The notes under the pieces are model-generated. The model searched no databases, was not told the DNA's origin, and saw only the letters and a program-made list of their open reading frames with translations. The position numbers and the translations under genes were made by a program. Shown piece by piece: positions 12,403 to 24,829 of a DNA stretch of 64,000 nucleotides; within the stretch, counting starts at the first letter, position 1; the number at the start of each line of letters is the position of its first letter. The stretch spans positions 10,001 to 74,000 of the forward strand of contig JAXCGZ010011583.1 of assembly GCA_037179515.1 (NCBI GenBank), read 5' to 3'. The stretch comes from Halocaridina rubra (Eukaryota > Arthropoda > Malacostraca > Decapoda > Atyidae).

Positions 12403-13302
12403 ATTGAGAAAGCAAATAAAACATAAGAGAACAACAAGTAAATAGATTGTCTAACATGTTATCAAATATACCACAATTTTTGTTATATTTCCAACAATAC
12501 AATACACATTCACTCTGTAACGAGAATCATTAGACAATCTTTCAAAAATATCACAATACAATTATTCAATTTCGTCAATTGTGACGCCAATCTTAAAAGT
12601 GTAAAAACAAAATATTCAATTAACAGCAACAAATGGAGAGTATAATGTAAACACACCGTTCCTTCAATAAAAAACACTGTGCATCAAGCAGCAGGTGGGT
12701 TTTATCTTCCAGTTGACACACAGGAATTTAAACATGAAAGTATATCTAGTTTTCACAAAGACACAAAAAAATTTTCTACTCGGAAAAAAATACACTTATT
12801 TATTTCAACAACCACTTACATTTCAGAGGCATGCTCCAAATATTCATGCATATACTAGCAAAGTATTTATCAGCTGCAATATGAATCATTTTAAAAATAG
12901 AGTTTACAGTCTAGACCCTTTGTTAAACAATATTGCGTATCTTCAAGTTGGGAGTTTTTCTAAAAGTTACACTATCTTCACCATATCAACATCAATTCAT
13001 ATCCAGTGCGAAGGCCCAAAAGCTGTGGAATATTTTCTATATGTTATTAACCTTTGATCTCATAGCCCCAAAAGTTTGGAAATCCTGACATGGCTTTGGT
13101 AGCGGCCTACTAATGAACTTGAAATTAATCATCTTCCGGTAAAAATGTAATTAATATCTCATGCATAATCGTAAATGCAAATATATATAATGGGGCTTGT
13201 GAAATGTTGATAAGTAAAGTAATAAATATACTCTCCTCACCTTTGATTAAAACTTCTTCATACGGAATAATAAATTTTTATAACATATTTTCCAGCTAAG
13301 AG
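12403..13302 (-). other. Antisense BEL/Pao leader, unit 0, no gene
   Basis: Minus-strand equivalent of the sense leader. For example, 'gtcaggatttcc' occurs near 13080 in reverse complement and near 790 on the plus strand. No coding region is supported, and the plus-strand frame at 12695-13057 is not conserved in unit 1. Confidence 0.55.
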
Positions 13303-14028
13303 TATTCTGTTACTCTGAGCCCGTTATTCCTTACACACGTAATTATAAACATTGTTAGAAGCATACTTTATCTTGAAGCCCAGATGTCGACAACAAATGT
13401 CAATGACTGCACTCGTAATCAAGTTTAAATATCTTCTTAGTTAATGTATCTTTCATGCACATCCTTCTAAACGGAAGTCTTGAAGCGTCTCTTGACAACA
13501 ACTATTTAATTAATTGTTGCTTAACTTATATTCACCATCAAGAATCATAGTATCTAAAGTTCTCTTTGAGTCACAATTACAAAGGATATCACATGTAAAA
13601 AATACTTCACAAACATAAGTGTCTCGAAGTGTCCCATGTGAATAACTAACTTTATCTGTAAAAAAGAAAAAAGAAAAAAAAAGTCTCACAAAATTCCCCT
13701 TCTCTGTAGAGGCCCCTGATACTAGGGGCTAACTAGGGATGCCTCCCCTTAGGCGGGAAAAGAGGTGGAAACACTGATATACTTAACACTTCTTTGTTTG
13801 CACTGGCGTAGTAATTTTTTATGTCTCAGATTTCTCTCTCTCTTCTACAGCTAGCCGAAATAATGAACCACAAATTATACATACAAACATACGTTACATA
13901 CTTGACATAAATGAATAGGTAAACATACTGTGTTTGTATTAAGATAGACACACACAAGCAATAGTGAAAACGAAACTGTCATAAAAACAACACTTACATA
14001 TGTAAGTAGAAAAACTGTCTTGGCATAG
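13303..14028 (-). mobile_element. Antisense BEL/Pao 5' LTR, unit 0
   Basis: Reverse complement is collinear with the sense LTR: 'acttacatatgtaag', 'gctagctgtagaag', 'ctgggcttcaagat'. It is longer by an internal block near 13690-13790 containing 'taggggctaact'. Its outer end abuts the (TAA)n tract, and the sense LTR of unit 1 starts 14 bases beyond that tract. Confidence 0.72.
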
Positions 14029-14167
<139 letters not shown>

Positions 14168-14178
14168 ATTAAGCTTTC

Positions 14179-14829
14179 TGTCTTGAATATATTTGAAGAC
14201 AGTTTATTTTTTAGTACATATGTAAGTATTGTCTTGTATGATAGTTTCATTTATTGTAGCTTCAGTGCCTGTATGTATTTTTATGAACAGAGTATACATA
14301 CCTATTTATATATATCAAATTTACACATCTACTGTATTGATATGTATGATGTGTAGTTCATTCTTTAGACTAGCTGTAAAAGATAGAGAGAAATCTGAAA
14401 CACCAAAAGTTTAACCACAAATATGTCACCCCCTTGGGAGAATGCTTATTCCCTTGCCTGTGCAAAGAAAGAAGTTATATGCAATTGCTTCCACCGACAG
14501 ATGAGGGGAGTTTTGTGAAACTTTCTTACAAAAAGTTAGTTGTTCTCGTGAAATTTTACGAGACTTATGTCTATGATGTGTGAAAGCGGTTGTAGTTGCG
14601 ATTTATGAAATACATTTGCTACCGTGATTATTGATGGTGCATATAGGTTTAATAATGAGTTAATTAGTTATGGTCGTGAGATGCTACTAGACACTACTGT
14701 TGAAGAAGTACTAAGCACTTTTTGTTGGAGACACCTGGGCTTCAAGATAGATGAGTACAGAATTAACTTACTTCTAATAATGTTAATAACTACATATGAG
14801 AAACTGAATGAGCTCACTTCAGTAGAACA
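14179..14829 (+). mobile_element. Sense BEL/Pao 5' LTR, unit 1
   Basis: Best uninterrupted copy (651 bases), TGTCTTGAAT to AGTAGAACA. Pairs with 18607-19249. More similar to the 5' LTRs of units 0, 2 and 3 than to its own 3' partner, as expected if the whole unit was duplicated after the LTRs had diverged. Confidence 0.75.
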
Positions 14830-15929
14830 CTCGTAGGTAAAATATATTTTGGAAAGTTTAGTTTTCAGTATGGGGAAGTTTTAATCTAAGGTGAGCAGAG
14901 TTTATTTAATCATTCACATATCATCAGTTCACAAACCCCCTTAAAAAATATATGCATGCATGCTTATGCATGTATATTAATTGTATTTTTACTGGTAGAG
15001 GATTTAATTTCAAGATCGTTTGTGGGCCTCTACTGAAGCCGTGTCAGGATTTCCGAATTTACAAGCCTATGTGATTGATGGCTAATTACATTACGGAAAT
15101 CCACAGTTTTAGTCATTTGAACCGGATAAGAATTGATGTGGTAATAGCGAAGATAGTTCAAATTATAGATGAACTCCCGTCGTGTTGAAGAAAGAATTTA
15201 CTTTGAAACTCCACGGCTAAAACCATCTCTTTTTCAACAAAAGAAAATGCATTGAAAGTATTTGCATGAAGATTGCAAACATAATGTTGAATTAAAAGTG
15301 GTTGTTGAAATAGATAAGTATATCTTTTTCCCGAGTGGATAGTGTTTGTCTCTATGTGGAATTGAAATACACTTTCAAAGGCTAAACGTCAACTAAGTAA
15401 ATTAGAAAATAATACTCAATTTCTGCTGGGTGAACAATGGTTATTAGTTATGAATTTGTGTAATTATATATTTTCCGTTTAACAATGTCTATAACTTCGA
15501 ATTTGATTCGTATGTTTACGCATATAAACAGAAGGTGGTGACCCACCGGCTGCTGGGTGCACAGTGTTGTTTATTGGAGGAACAGTGTGTTTTGCATAGC
15601 ATTTTCCATTTACTGTTGCTGACTTAACAGTGTCATTTAGGTGATGAACAGTCTTTTTTTTACTTTGAGGATTGGTGTCATAATTGACATTATTAAATTG
15701 TTCCTGTTTTACGTCACGGACTCCCTTTTCTACCAAGGGCTAGGACGTATGCCTTCTTGTGAAGGTCTTGTTTTGGCAGATGTAATCGTTTCCCTGAGCG
15801 CGTGATATTCCTTGCAGAGTGAAAGTTTATTGTATTGTTGGCAATATAAGGAAGATCGTGGTTTCTTTGATATCGCATTAGATAATATATTTATTTGTTT
15901 TTCTCTTATGTTTAATATGCTTTTTCAAT
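14830..15929 (+). other. BEL/Pao leader, unit 1, no gene
   Basis: Collinear with the other leaders except at about 15695-15800. There roughly 105 bases containing 'acgtcacggactccc' and 'ccaagggctagg' replace about 50 bases found in units 2 and 3. The origin of that patch was not recognised. No gene was seen. Confidence 0.55.
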
Positions 15930-17175
15930 ATGTTGCTTAAATCTGAGGCATTACAAAGTCTTCGGGAATTGGTTCAACGTGACTGTGTTCAATGTCAAAC
16001 TGAACTTGCTAAAGATGATGAGACGCTGTTGCTTCTTTAGAGATGTGTCATTGTATGCTAACAGAAAGATTTGGAAGATATGATAGGAAATATGAAGAAT
16101 AAGTCGAAGATAAACCTCTTAAAAGGAATTCTGAAGAGAATGATATAGAACATGACAATCTAGCTAAAACAGTCAATGAGATCAACTTATCTGTAAAAGA
16201 ATGGATTCGTAAGTTAGGAACTAAGAAGAGTACTAGAGCTCCTAGGCCCGAAGTACAAGAACCACAATTCTTTGGAAACTATAATATATGGAACAAGTTT
16301 TGGGATACATTTAATATCTTAGTACATGGTACTTTTATGCCAACTATGACAAAGTTTACCACCTTGAGAGATGCCCTTAATGGAGATGCCAAAGACATAC
16401 CATAAAGGGATATCCTGTTGCTTGTGAGAGTAATGATGAATAACTTTAACGGCTGCAATCTGTTTATTACAGCAGTGATAAGCTAGTACGAAATTTAATG
16501 AGGAAATTCGTAAAAATACTAACACCCTCTTCTAATTAGTCATCACTTTTTAAATTAAGCAGGAAGTAGAACCCATTTCTCGAAGTCTGAAAAATAACAG
16601 AAACATGAAGAACACTGATTGAGTGTTGTCAGGACTTGTGACAATGAAATTACCAGAAGATGTGGAGAACAGGATTAGCATGAAAACTGACACAAAATAT
16701 CTTACATTTAAAACCCTTTTGAAGAACTGGAGAAATATGTATATCACAGAGGAGGTAACAACATTAAAGATAATACAAAGGGAGACACCCAAACCTCCCA
16801 GAAGAGATAAGACCCAGTCCTTTAAAAAGAGTGTTGGCAGTTATGGTGTTCTTGCAAAAAGAGTAAATAATATATAAGAATGTGTATTCTGTGGTTGGCA
16901 AGGTCATAAGTCTGAGGAGTGTAATAAAGTAGCTAGTATAAATGCACGCAGAGACGAATGGAGAAGCAGTAACAAATGTTACACTTAATTAAACTGTAAC
17001 AAGTGTAAGAAAAATGGCCATCATGCAGCCTTGTGTTACAAACAAGAAACAAAGTTTCCTAAAAAGCTTGGAGAACATATATTTCTGAATAAACAGTCAG
17101 GATATAGTTCAAAATTAATAGTTGAGTAAAGCGATGAGCAAGAACATTCTGACTAAGAATGCAGTATAAAGGCAA
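15930..17175 (+). pseudogene. BEL/Pao gag, unit 1, broken
   Basis: Keeps the ATG start at 15930 and the core 'WNKFWDTF' (near 16290), with 'FMPTMTKF' and 'LRDALNGDAK' after it. A two-base gain after GDAK shifts the frame, and a loss near 16022 and a stop near 16100 break the N-terminus. The 'SGLVTMKLPEDVENRI' segment is at 16623-16877. Two CCHC knuckles lie at about 16880-16921 and 16998-17039. It carries the shared one-base loss near 16557 and the shared TAA before knuckle two. Confidence 0.82.
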
Positions 17176-17795
17176 ATGATGAAGCCAAGTTTACCCTCAT
17201 GTGCTTTGCCTACTGTAAGTGAAAAAAATAAGCAGCTCAGAGGGAAGCCTTTGGGTAAGCACTAGTCTATTCTTTGATACAGTTTCCCAATTTTCCATTA
17301 TAACTAGGCAATTAGCTGAAAGGCTTAAATTAAGCCCAAAACATGAATTGTGGACCCTCCCTTTTTTATTTTCTGGTATTGATGAATTTCTTTCTGCAAC
17401 GAAGAAGAGAAGGTTTCCTGTTGTAAATGTAGCTATTAAATTAGGAAAAAGAAGAGCCAGACTTAAATTACACATAGTTGATGATATGGTAATTAGCATC
17501 CACACTCCAAGAATAACAAAGGATCAGCCAACTTGTGACCATTAGACTTTAGTCTAATGGTCACAAGATGGCTGATGAAGATATTGATAGTGATATAGTG
17601 AGAACATTAGCATTGTTATTGGTGCCTTGCATTTTAGTCAGTTTGTTAGTGGTATTAACTAGTAGGATGTCTATAATTTGATAGAAACACTGGGAGGTGC
17701 CATGTTGTATGGTCATATTCCTTGTGATACTCAACATGAACCCTGTAATGTGCAAAACCAAATTGCTATGCGAATAGGAACACAGATTTCGCCTG
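17176..17795 (+). pseudogene. BEL/Pao protease, unit 1, dead and locally rearranged
   Basis: The active-site region reads 'FFDTVSQ' (glycine lost). A 108-codon frame (17219-17545) runs through a foreign patch at 17346-17376 and ends inside a new palindrome at 17523-17576. The conserved segments 'FPVVNVAIKLGKRRAR' and 'ISIHTPRI' are intact. After the palindrome, the sequence resumes the normal 'HKMADEDIDSD' part in another frame. Confidence 0.82.
17523..17576. repeat. Near-perfect palindrome, unit 1 only
   Basis: Two 26-base arms (17523-17548 and 17551-17576) separated by TT, with one mismatch. The right arm is the normal unit sequence. The left arm replaces about 15 bases of it and equals the reverse complement of the version found in units 2 and 3 ('caagttgg' rather than this unit's 'caagatgg'). 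Confidence 0.93.
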
Positions 17796-18606
17796 CTTCT
17801 ACTCAAGAGTTGATTGAAGAGGCCATAGAGCCCATTGATAAGTTGTTGATTGAAGACGCCATAGAGCCTGTTAATAAGTTGTTGAGTGAAGAGGCCATAG
17901 AGCATGTTAATAAGCAGTGGGAACCAGAGTGAATTGGAGAAATTGAGTAAGAAGTGAGTTAAAAAGATAAAACTAAACTTGGAAGGTTTACAGATTCTGC
18001 TCAGAGAGACTTTGGACACATGAGGTCTAGTAGAACAATTGAAGGAGATACTGGAAAATTTCCAAGTAAATAATTTGTTGGATGCTTGTACCAGTGAAGG
18101 GAAATAGCTTGATATATACAATACTGCAGAGGTAGAGTTGGCAAATGCCAGAATATCACTGCAAGCATGGACCTCCAACAGTGCAAGACTTCAAAGGGTA
18201 CTGGATCAGTGCTTTTTTGAAAAATCTAGATCCCCTAAAGAATCGGTCTTTAGATTACTCTGGAATGTTAATACAGAAAAGTTGTCTTTGAAAGGTCTGA
18301 AGGCTATAGAAGTGTTGATAAAACAGAAACACCTGTCACTGGTGGGTATAGTTTTTGACCCCTTAGGTCTAATATCACCCTTACTAAGAAGAGAAAAAAT
18401 TCTTATTCAGAGAGACTGGTCTGAAAAGCTCCAATGGGAAGATCCTGCTATCAGAAGTATGCAATGAGGAATCATAGAATTATGAAAGATATGAACATCA
18501 AGCTGCCCAAGAACTTGAAGAATTGTGGACACACTTAAGCACGGATGATAAATTGTAGCCCTTACGAGGAGACCCTCCCTTTTTTCTTTTCTGGAGGGGC
18601 TTAGGA
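17796..18606 (+). pseudogene. BEL/Pao linker and RT stump, unit 1
   Basis: Cleanest linker repeat (three 36-base units, 17810-17914). The RT stump at 18138-18467 is open for 109 codons and includes 'FDPLGLISPLLRREK' and 'WSEKLQWEDP', the segment that precedes the thumb and connection in Pao polymerases. The catalytic core and everything downstream is deleted. A purine-rich GGAGGGGCTTAGGA immediately precedes the 3' LTR and is the probable polypurine tract. Confidence 0.78.
17810..17914 (+). repeat. 36-base coding tandem repeat in BEL/Pao linker
   Basis: Three in-frame units encoding variants of 'LIEEAIEPVNKL'. Counterparts lie at 4307-4411, 35758-35862 and 50370-50473. The antisense BEL copies have only one unit, so the expansion happened in the sense lineage before the array formed. 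Confidence 0.85.
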
Positions 18607-19249
18607 TGTCTTGAATATATTTCAAGACAGTTTATTTCTAAGTACATATGTAAGTGTTGCTTTGCATGATAGTTTCGTTTATTGTAGCTCAAGTGCATGT
18701 ATGTATATCCATGGACATATTGTGTATACATATACATTTATATTAAATTTACAGATATATTAGTATGTGCAATGTGTAGTTCATTTTTTGGACTAGCTGT
18801 AGAAGAAAGAGAGAAGTCTGAGACACCAAAAGTTAAACCACAAATATGTCCCCCCGCTCGGGAGAATTCTTATTCATCCGCCTGTGGAAACAAAACAGAA
18901 GTTATAGGTAATTGTTTCCACTGACAGATGAAGGGGAATTTAGTAAAACTTTCTTAAAAAAAGTTACTTGTTCTTGTGAGATGCTAAGAGACACTCATGT
19001 TTACGATGTGTGAAATAGGTTGTAGTTGAGATTTATAAAATACATTTGAAACTGTGGTCATTGAAGGTGCATATGCATTTAATAATGAGTAATTCGTTAT
19101 GCTCGTGAGACACTATGAGACACTCCTGTTCAAGAACTACTTTTTGTTGGAAATCTGGGCTTCAAGATAGATGAGTATAGAATCAACTTATTTCTAACAA
19201 TGTTTATAACTATGTGTGAAGAACAGAATAAGATGATTTTAGTAGGAAT
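18607..19249 (+). mobile_element. Sense BEL/Pao 3' LTR, unit 1
   Basis: TGTCTTGAAT start preceded by the polypurine-like tract. The right end has decayed from 'agtagaaca' to 'agtaggaat'. It is uninterrupted and is the best 3' copy for comparison with 14179-14829. Confidence 0.75.
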
Positions 19250-19688
19250 TTTGTTTTATTCAAATAACTGTACATGGGCACTCCCAGTGATATTGCAGTT
19301 GTTAAATATCAAAATCTATATTTGGTCATGTATAAATCAAATATCAATAGAATTTGCAATTCATTTTAAATATCATAGCAAGTAATTTAGATTAAAATAT
19401 AGTGTAACAATTGATTGATGGCAGAAGAGCACAGCGATTATTAAATAAATGTAATATATTATGGTTTACATATATTAATGGCAGAAGAGCACTATGCAAT
19501 TATTGATTAAGAGTAATATTTGTAACAGTAATTTTCAATAACCCTTGTTGAGTGCCATCATTTAAGTTAAATCTCCACTTTACCACAGAACCACTACAAA
19601 CAATTTGAAGCAGATATAGCATAACAATTTTTAGGTTAGGGTAATAAGTAGGTACATATACATATACCTATCCATGCATGCAAATGTA

Positions 19689-19690
<2 letters not shown>
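19250..19690. other. Flank between 3' LTR and (TA)n, unit 1, no gene
   Basis: Collinear with 5755-6210. No coding potential was recognised. Confidence 0.5.

Positions 19691-19781
<91 letters not shown>
19691..19781. repeat. (TA)n microsatellite, unit 1
   Basis: About 91 bases of pure TA, flanked on both sides by 'atgcatgca' motifs. Confidence 0.97.
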
Positions 19782-19784
<3 letters not shown>

Positions 19785-20302
19785 TGCATATACTCATATA
19801 TACATTGCTAATTAGATGAGCAATAGAAATGTAACTAGAGCTTCATAGTTATAATATCTAGGAGAGAGAGAGTGAGAGTTTGAGGTATTCTATTTAGCAA
19901 ATTGAGTTATTAGTCCTTTCCACCGATATGCATGCATACATGCATACTCATACACATCATCGGCATCTGAGGGTGACACAACAATGGAAAAGGACAGCCG
20001 AAATAAACAGTTCAGGCATTGAAAACTCAGAAACAGGACAGTACTAGGCCCCGAGAGTACAAATGTGTGAGTAAAATTATAAAAAAGAGAGAAGAAAAGA
20101 AAGAAAAAATATACATGTGCATGTAAACAATTACATATACATACACATGTACACCCACACATACTTGCAGACACACATAAACACTTCATCATCTTATGGA
20201 AAAGAAATCTAAAAGGAAAAGAAAAGGAAAGACTGAAAACTCCTCCCCCTCTCTTCCCTTCAAATTATATACATGAGAGAAGTTTACCTCAGCTTAATGT
20301 AC
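19782..20302. other. Flank block before (TTA)n, unit 1, no gene
   Basis: Matches 6326-6486 plus 7141-7484 of unit 0 with no CR1 between them, so it is the empty site for the 6487-7140 insertion. Nothing coding was found. The minus-strand 100-codon frame here is low-complexity and is not conserved in unit 3. Confidence 0.6.
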
Positions 20303-20401
<99 letters not shown>

Positions 20402-20427
20402 AATTATTATTATTATTATTATCATCA
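20303..20427. repeat. (TTA)n microsatellite, first tract of unit 1
   Basis: About 125 bases of TTA with one AAA interruption and a TCA-rich right end, abutting CR1 RT sequence. Confidence 0.97.
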
Positions 20428-21242
20428 TGATGTAAATGATCTACCAGAGTCCGTAAATTCATTCATGAATATATTTGCTGATGATGCAAAGATTGTAAAG
20501 AAAGTAACAAAAGAGAAAATTAGTAGAGAACTTCAGAAAGTTCAAAATAGTCTGCATGAGTGGTCAGAAAAGTGGTTAATGGTATTCAATAACTCTAAAT
20601 GTAAGGTTATGACAATGGGTACAAGTGCAAGAAGGCCCAAGCTTGACTACTCGGTGGCAGGAGTACAACTTCAAGAGATAGAGAATGAAAGAGATCTAGG
20701 AGTAAACATACTGTCCGATTTGTCTCCAAAAATGCATATAAATGATATAGTATGGGCAGCATATGCTTTCTTACCAAATTTAAGGGTAGCCTTCAGGCAC
20801 ACGGACAAGGAAATGTTCAGAAATATTTATGTAACCTTTGTGAGGCCAAAACTTAAATATACAGCTCTCTTTTGAAATCCGCACTTAAAAAGAACGTAGT
20901 TAAGCTGATAAAAAGTTCAAAGACATGTCACACAACTGTTGCCACAAATACGCAATCTCAGTGGATAGGAATCGATATTTTGATATGGCCGGCACTATAA
21001 CTATAGGTCATAGTTTGAAGCATTGTAATAAAACTTCTTTTCAAAATGTAAAGAAGTGCTTTTTTAGTGAAAGAGAAGATGATAATTGTAATTCGTTAAT
21101 CGAGGAGGTAGTTAATGCTAACTCAATCCATAGTTTTAAGGATAAGTATGATAAGTATCATTAAATACAAAATGGAGCCCATCAGGAGACAGGAAGTTAT
21201 GAGCTTTGGGTTCTTTCCCGTAAGCAAAATTAGGTAATTACA
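20428..21242 (+). pseudogene. CR1-like RT 3' fragment, old copy, unit 1
   Basis: Counterpart of 7695-8613. 'FADDAKIV' is intact at about 20476 and the first 136 codons are open. About 150 bases are missing near 20960, between 'QIRNLS' and 'DRNRYFDMAG'. It shares the 'TALF'-stop and 'REDDNCN' changes with unit 0. Confidence 0.85.
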
Positions 21243-21252
21243 CATATACACA

Positions 21253-21254
<2 letters not shown>

Positions 21255-21343
<89 letters not shown>
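21255..21343. repeat. (TA)n microsatellite, second of unit 1
   Basis: About 89 bases of TA after the old CR1 tail. Confidence 0.97.
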
Positions 21344-21350
<7 letters not shown>

Positions 21351-21460
21351 TTGCTTAAAATGGTGAGAGTAAAATTATAAAAAAGAAAAATAAATAAACA
21401 AAAAAATTGAAAATACATGTGCATGTAAACAATTGCACACATACACTTCTACACCCACAC

Positions 21461-21794
21461 AGTTGACTATAAAGAGACAGTAATCGAAAAAATGAAAGAC
21501 GTTGTGATAGAAAGGGCAAACCTACTCATCAAACAGGCACTTGATAAAGAGAAGACAGTGGTAATCCCAGGCATAAGCGAATCCCATGAGCCAACATGGC
21601 AGGGGAGACTTGAGGAAAATAAAGCTAGGGTTGTACACCTGATAAGAAAGGTTGGAGTAGTTTGTGGTCCTGAGGATATTGTAAACATACACCAACTAGG
21701 CAAATATTCGAGAGAAGGAAAGCCGAGACCAACAAAAGTAACCTTTGAGAGAGGGGAAACATGGAGGGAAATATTGTTGAGAAAAAAAGTCTAA
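21461..21794 (+). pseudogene. CR1-like ORF1, C-terminal part
   Basis: Encodes the last roughly 110 residues of the RNA-binding ORF1 protein, starting at 'VDYKETVIEK' and including 'VVIPGISES' and 'IHQLGKYSREGKPRPTKV', an RRM-like segment. It ends at a TAA two codons after an A7 run (21782-21788). A -1 frame continues 'SLKDLQEF' but meets stops in this copy. Confidence 0.85.
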
Positions 21795-21989
21795 AAGACC
21801 TTCAAGAATTCAAATAAGAGTTCATTAGATGATACAGAACACAGGAAGAGATGGGAAAGATCAAAAACTTGTTGGAAGAGGCAAGAAGGTTAAATGAGGA
21901 AAGGAATAAAGAAGAGAAGAAAAATTTTAATTTCAGAGTTCTTCCAGAAAAAGGGGAGATAAAGAAGATAATGACAGAAGATCAGGGGA

Positions 21990-23230
21990 TGGGGCCTCAT
22001 TAAGATTGTTATACACAAATGCTGATGGATTAGCTGGTAAGGCAGTAGAATTAAAAGATAGGATTCACAACAGTATGGCAGATATAGTAGCAATTACAGA
22101 GAATAAGTTGGGTGAGGACATAAACAGTGTCACAGTTTTTCCTAAGGGCTTCAGAATATTAAGGGTTGAAAGATCTGAGAGGACTGGTGGAGGGATAGCA
22201 CTGCTCATAATTGAAAGGATTCTAGTTGAAGAAATAAACTTTGCTATAGAAAGTGAGTTCAAGGAATTTCTTGTTGCTCGCATATATACTGGGTTAGAGT
22301 GCATAATAATAACTGTTGTATATAACCCACCAAGGAACCAGAATAGGCTAGAAGCTTATGAGGAAAGTCATATAGGTACTATTGAAGTCATAAACTCAGT
22401 TGTTAACATGGCAGGGGAGAGAAAATGTAGGATTTTGATTATGGGAGATTTTAATCATAAAGAGATAGATTGGATAAATCTTGACCCATGCAGTGGTGAG
22501 GACTCATTCGGGACAAGATTCCTAGATTACATACAAGGGAATTTCCTACACCAACATGTAATGGAACGAACGAGGGCCAAGGGTGGGGATGAGCCATCAC
22601 TACTTGATATACTATTCACAGATAATGTGTTGGATATTGAAAAAAATTGAGTATGAGCCACCAATTGGAAAGAGTGACCACTGTGTGTTGTTGATGGAGT
22701 ATATCATTGAAGATATTCTGCCTGAGAGTAGAAGCACTGAGAACATGAGGAGGATCTATCCGAAAGGAGATTAAATCAAAATGAATGAGCTTTTTGCAGT
22801 TATTGGCTGGAGAACCTTATTTTACAACAAATCTGTACAAGAAATGTATGATATCTTTTGTGAGAAATATGGGAAGATAGTAGATTGCTGTATACCTGTC
22901 ACCAAAGTAAGTGTAATACATGCCAGAGAGAAATGGTTAGATAATGAGTGCAAAAGAGCTAAGGAGTGGAGAGACAAATGCTGGAAAAAGTATAGGAGGA
23001 GATAAAACATAAATGCCTGGCAAACCTACAAAAGAGCAAGAAATGACTACCTAAGTAAAAAGGAGAGAGACAGAGAGAGACTATGAGAGGGACATCACCA
23101 GGAAGGCTAAAGAAAATCCCAAGCTTTTCCACAGCTTTATCGGAGGAAAACTGAAGGTAAAAGAACAGGTTTTAAAGCTAAAGAGAGCGGATGGAAGCAT
23201 CACTGAGACGGATGAAGAGATCTGCAAAGA
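21990..23230 (+). pseudogene. CR1-like ORF2, endonuclease half, broken
   Basis: APE-type endonuclease that would nick the target DNA. Visible conserved positions are 'YTNADGL' at the N-terminus, 'AITENK' (the glutamate), 'MGDFNH' and 'SLLDILFTD'. After a frameshift near 22640 (one extra A compared with the copy at 59719-63711) comes 'GKSDHC'. A stop follows 'KGD' at 22772 and another lies at about 23003. Unlike the 61605-62630 copy, the glycine of GDFNH is kept here. Confidence 0.87.
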
Positions 23231-24829
23231 ATTGAACAAGGAGTTTCAGTCAGTATTTACAGTAGAAAATACCCCACCCCCTCAGATTGCAGAGACAGAA
23301 GCTCAAGGGTCGGTATTAGAGAACATCAACCTTACAGCCACAGATGTATGCAAAGCACTGATGGATTTAGATGTTCATAAAGCTACAGATCCTGATGACA
23401 TATCCCCTCATGTACTTAAAAAATGCGCAAAGTCAATATCAGTGGCACTAAGTATCATATTTAAGGAGTCACTGGAGTCAGGGGAGATTCCAAGATGCTG
23501 GAAACAAGCAAATGTGATGCCTATCTTCAAAAAGGGAAGGAGGGATACGGCTCTGAACTATAGACCAGTTTCCTTGACCAGCATAGTTTGCAAAGTTATT
23601 GAGATACTACTAAGGAAACATATCTCTCTTCACTTGGAATCCTTCAACTTTTTGTCAGTAAGGCCACATGGCTTCAGAGAAGGTACATTAACAGTAACAA
23701 ACTTATTAGAATTTTATGATGAGGTAAGCTGAATCTTACAGGAAAAAGAGGGCTGGGCAGATTGCATATTCCTAGACTTCCAGAAAGCGTTTGACACTGT
23801 TCCACGTGGGAGACTTATTAGGAAGCTGCAAGCAATGGCTAGAATAGGTGGAAATGTCTTGGAATGGATAAAAACTTACTTACAAGGAAGGGGACAGAGG
23901 GTTAGAGTGAGACAGTGTCTGAATGGAGAAGAGTTAGTAGTGGAGTTCCACAGGGTTCAGTTTTAGGGCCACTTTTGTTCCTTGTATATGTAAATGACCT
24001 ACCAGAGTCTGTAAATTCATTCATGAATATGTTTGCAGATGATGCAAAGATTGTGAAGGAAGTAAAAAACGAGAACAATGGTAGAAAACTTATGGAGGAT
24101 CTAAATAGTCTGCACGAGTGGTCAGAAAAGTGGCTAATGAAATTCAATACTTCAGAATGTAAGGTAATGAGAATGGGTACAAGTGCAAGAAGGCCCAAGC
24201 TTGACTACTCGGTGGCTGGAGTACAACTTCAAGAGACAGAAAATGAGAGAGATCTAGGAGCAAACATACTGGCAGATTTGTCTCCAGAAATACATATAAA
24301 TGGCATAGTAAGGGCAGCATATGCATTCTTATCAAATGTAAGGGTAGCCTTCAGGCACATGGACAAGGAAATGTTCAGAAATATTTATGTAACCTATGTG
24401 AGGCCAAAACTCGAATATGCAGCCCCCTTTTGGAATCCACACTTGAAAAAGCACATAGCTAAGCTTGAAAAAGTTCAAAGACATGCCACGAAACTGGTGC
24501 CAGAAATACGCAATCTCAGTTATGATGAGAGGCTGAGGGAATTAGACTTACCATCACTCGAAGCTAGAAGATTGAGGGGGGATATGGTGATAGTCTTTAA
24601 ATTCCTTCATAGTTATGATAGAGTGGATAGGGATCGATATTTTGATATGGCTGGCTCTCGGACTAGAGGTCATAGTTTGAAGCTTCGTAAGAAAACATCT
24701 TTGCAGGATGTAAGGAAATACTTTTTCAGTGTAAGAGTAGTTGATAATTGGAATTGGCTAAGAGACGAGGTAGTTAATGCTATCTCAATCCATAGTTTTA
24801 AGGACAGGTATGATAAGTATCACTAAGTT
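23231..24829 (+). pseudogene. CR1-like ORF2, reverse transcriptase half, broken
   Basis: Contains 'ATDPDDISPHVLK', 'NYRPVSLTSIVCK', 'HGFREG', motif A 'FLDFQKAFDTVP', motif B 'SSGVPQGSVLGP' and catalytic 'MFADDAKIV'. The C-terminal domain runs to 'RYDKYH'. Lesions are a stop at about 23730 (arginine codon to TGA) and a small deletion near 23910, just before 'SEWRRVSSG'. The last 303 codons (23915-24826) are open. Confidence 0.9.

Noticed and set aside
12695..13057. A 120-codon plus-strand frame
   Set aside because: It lies opposite the antisense BEL leader, and its unit-1 counterpart is shortened and interrupted (28473-28688).
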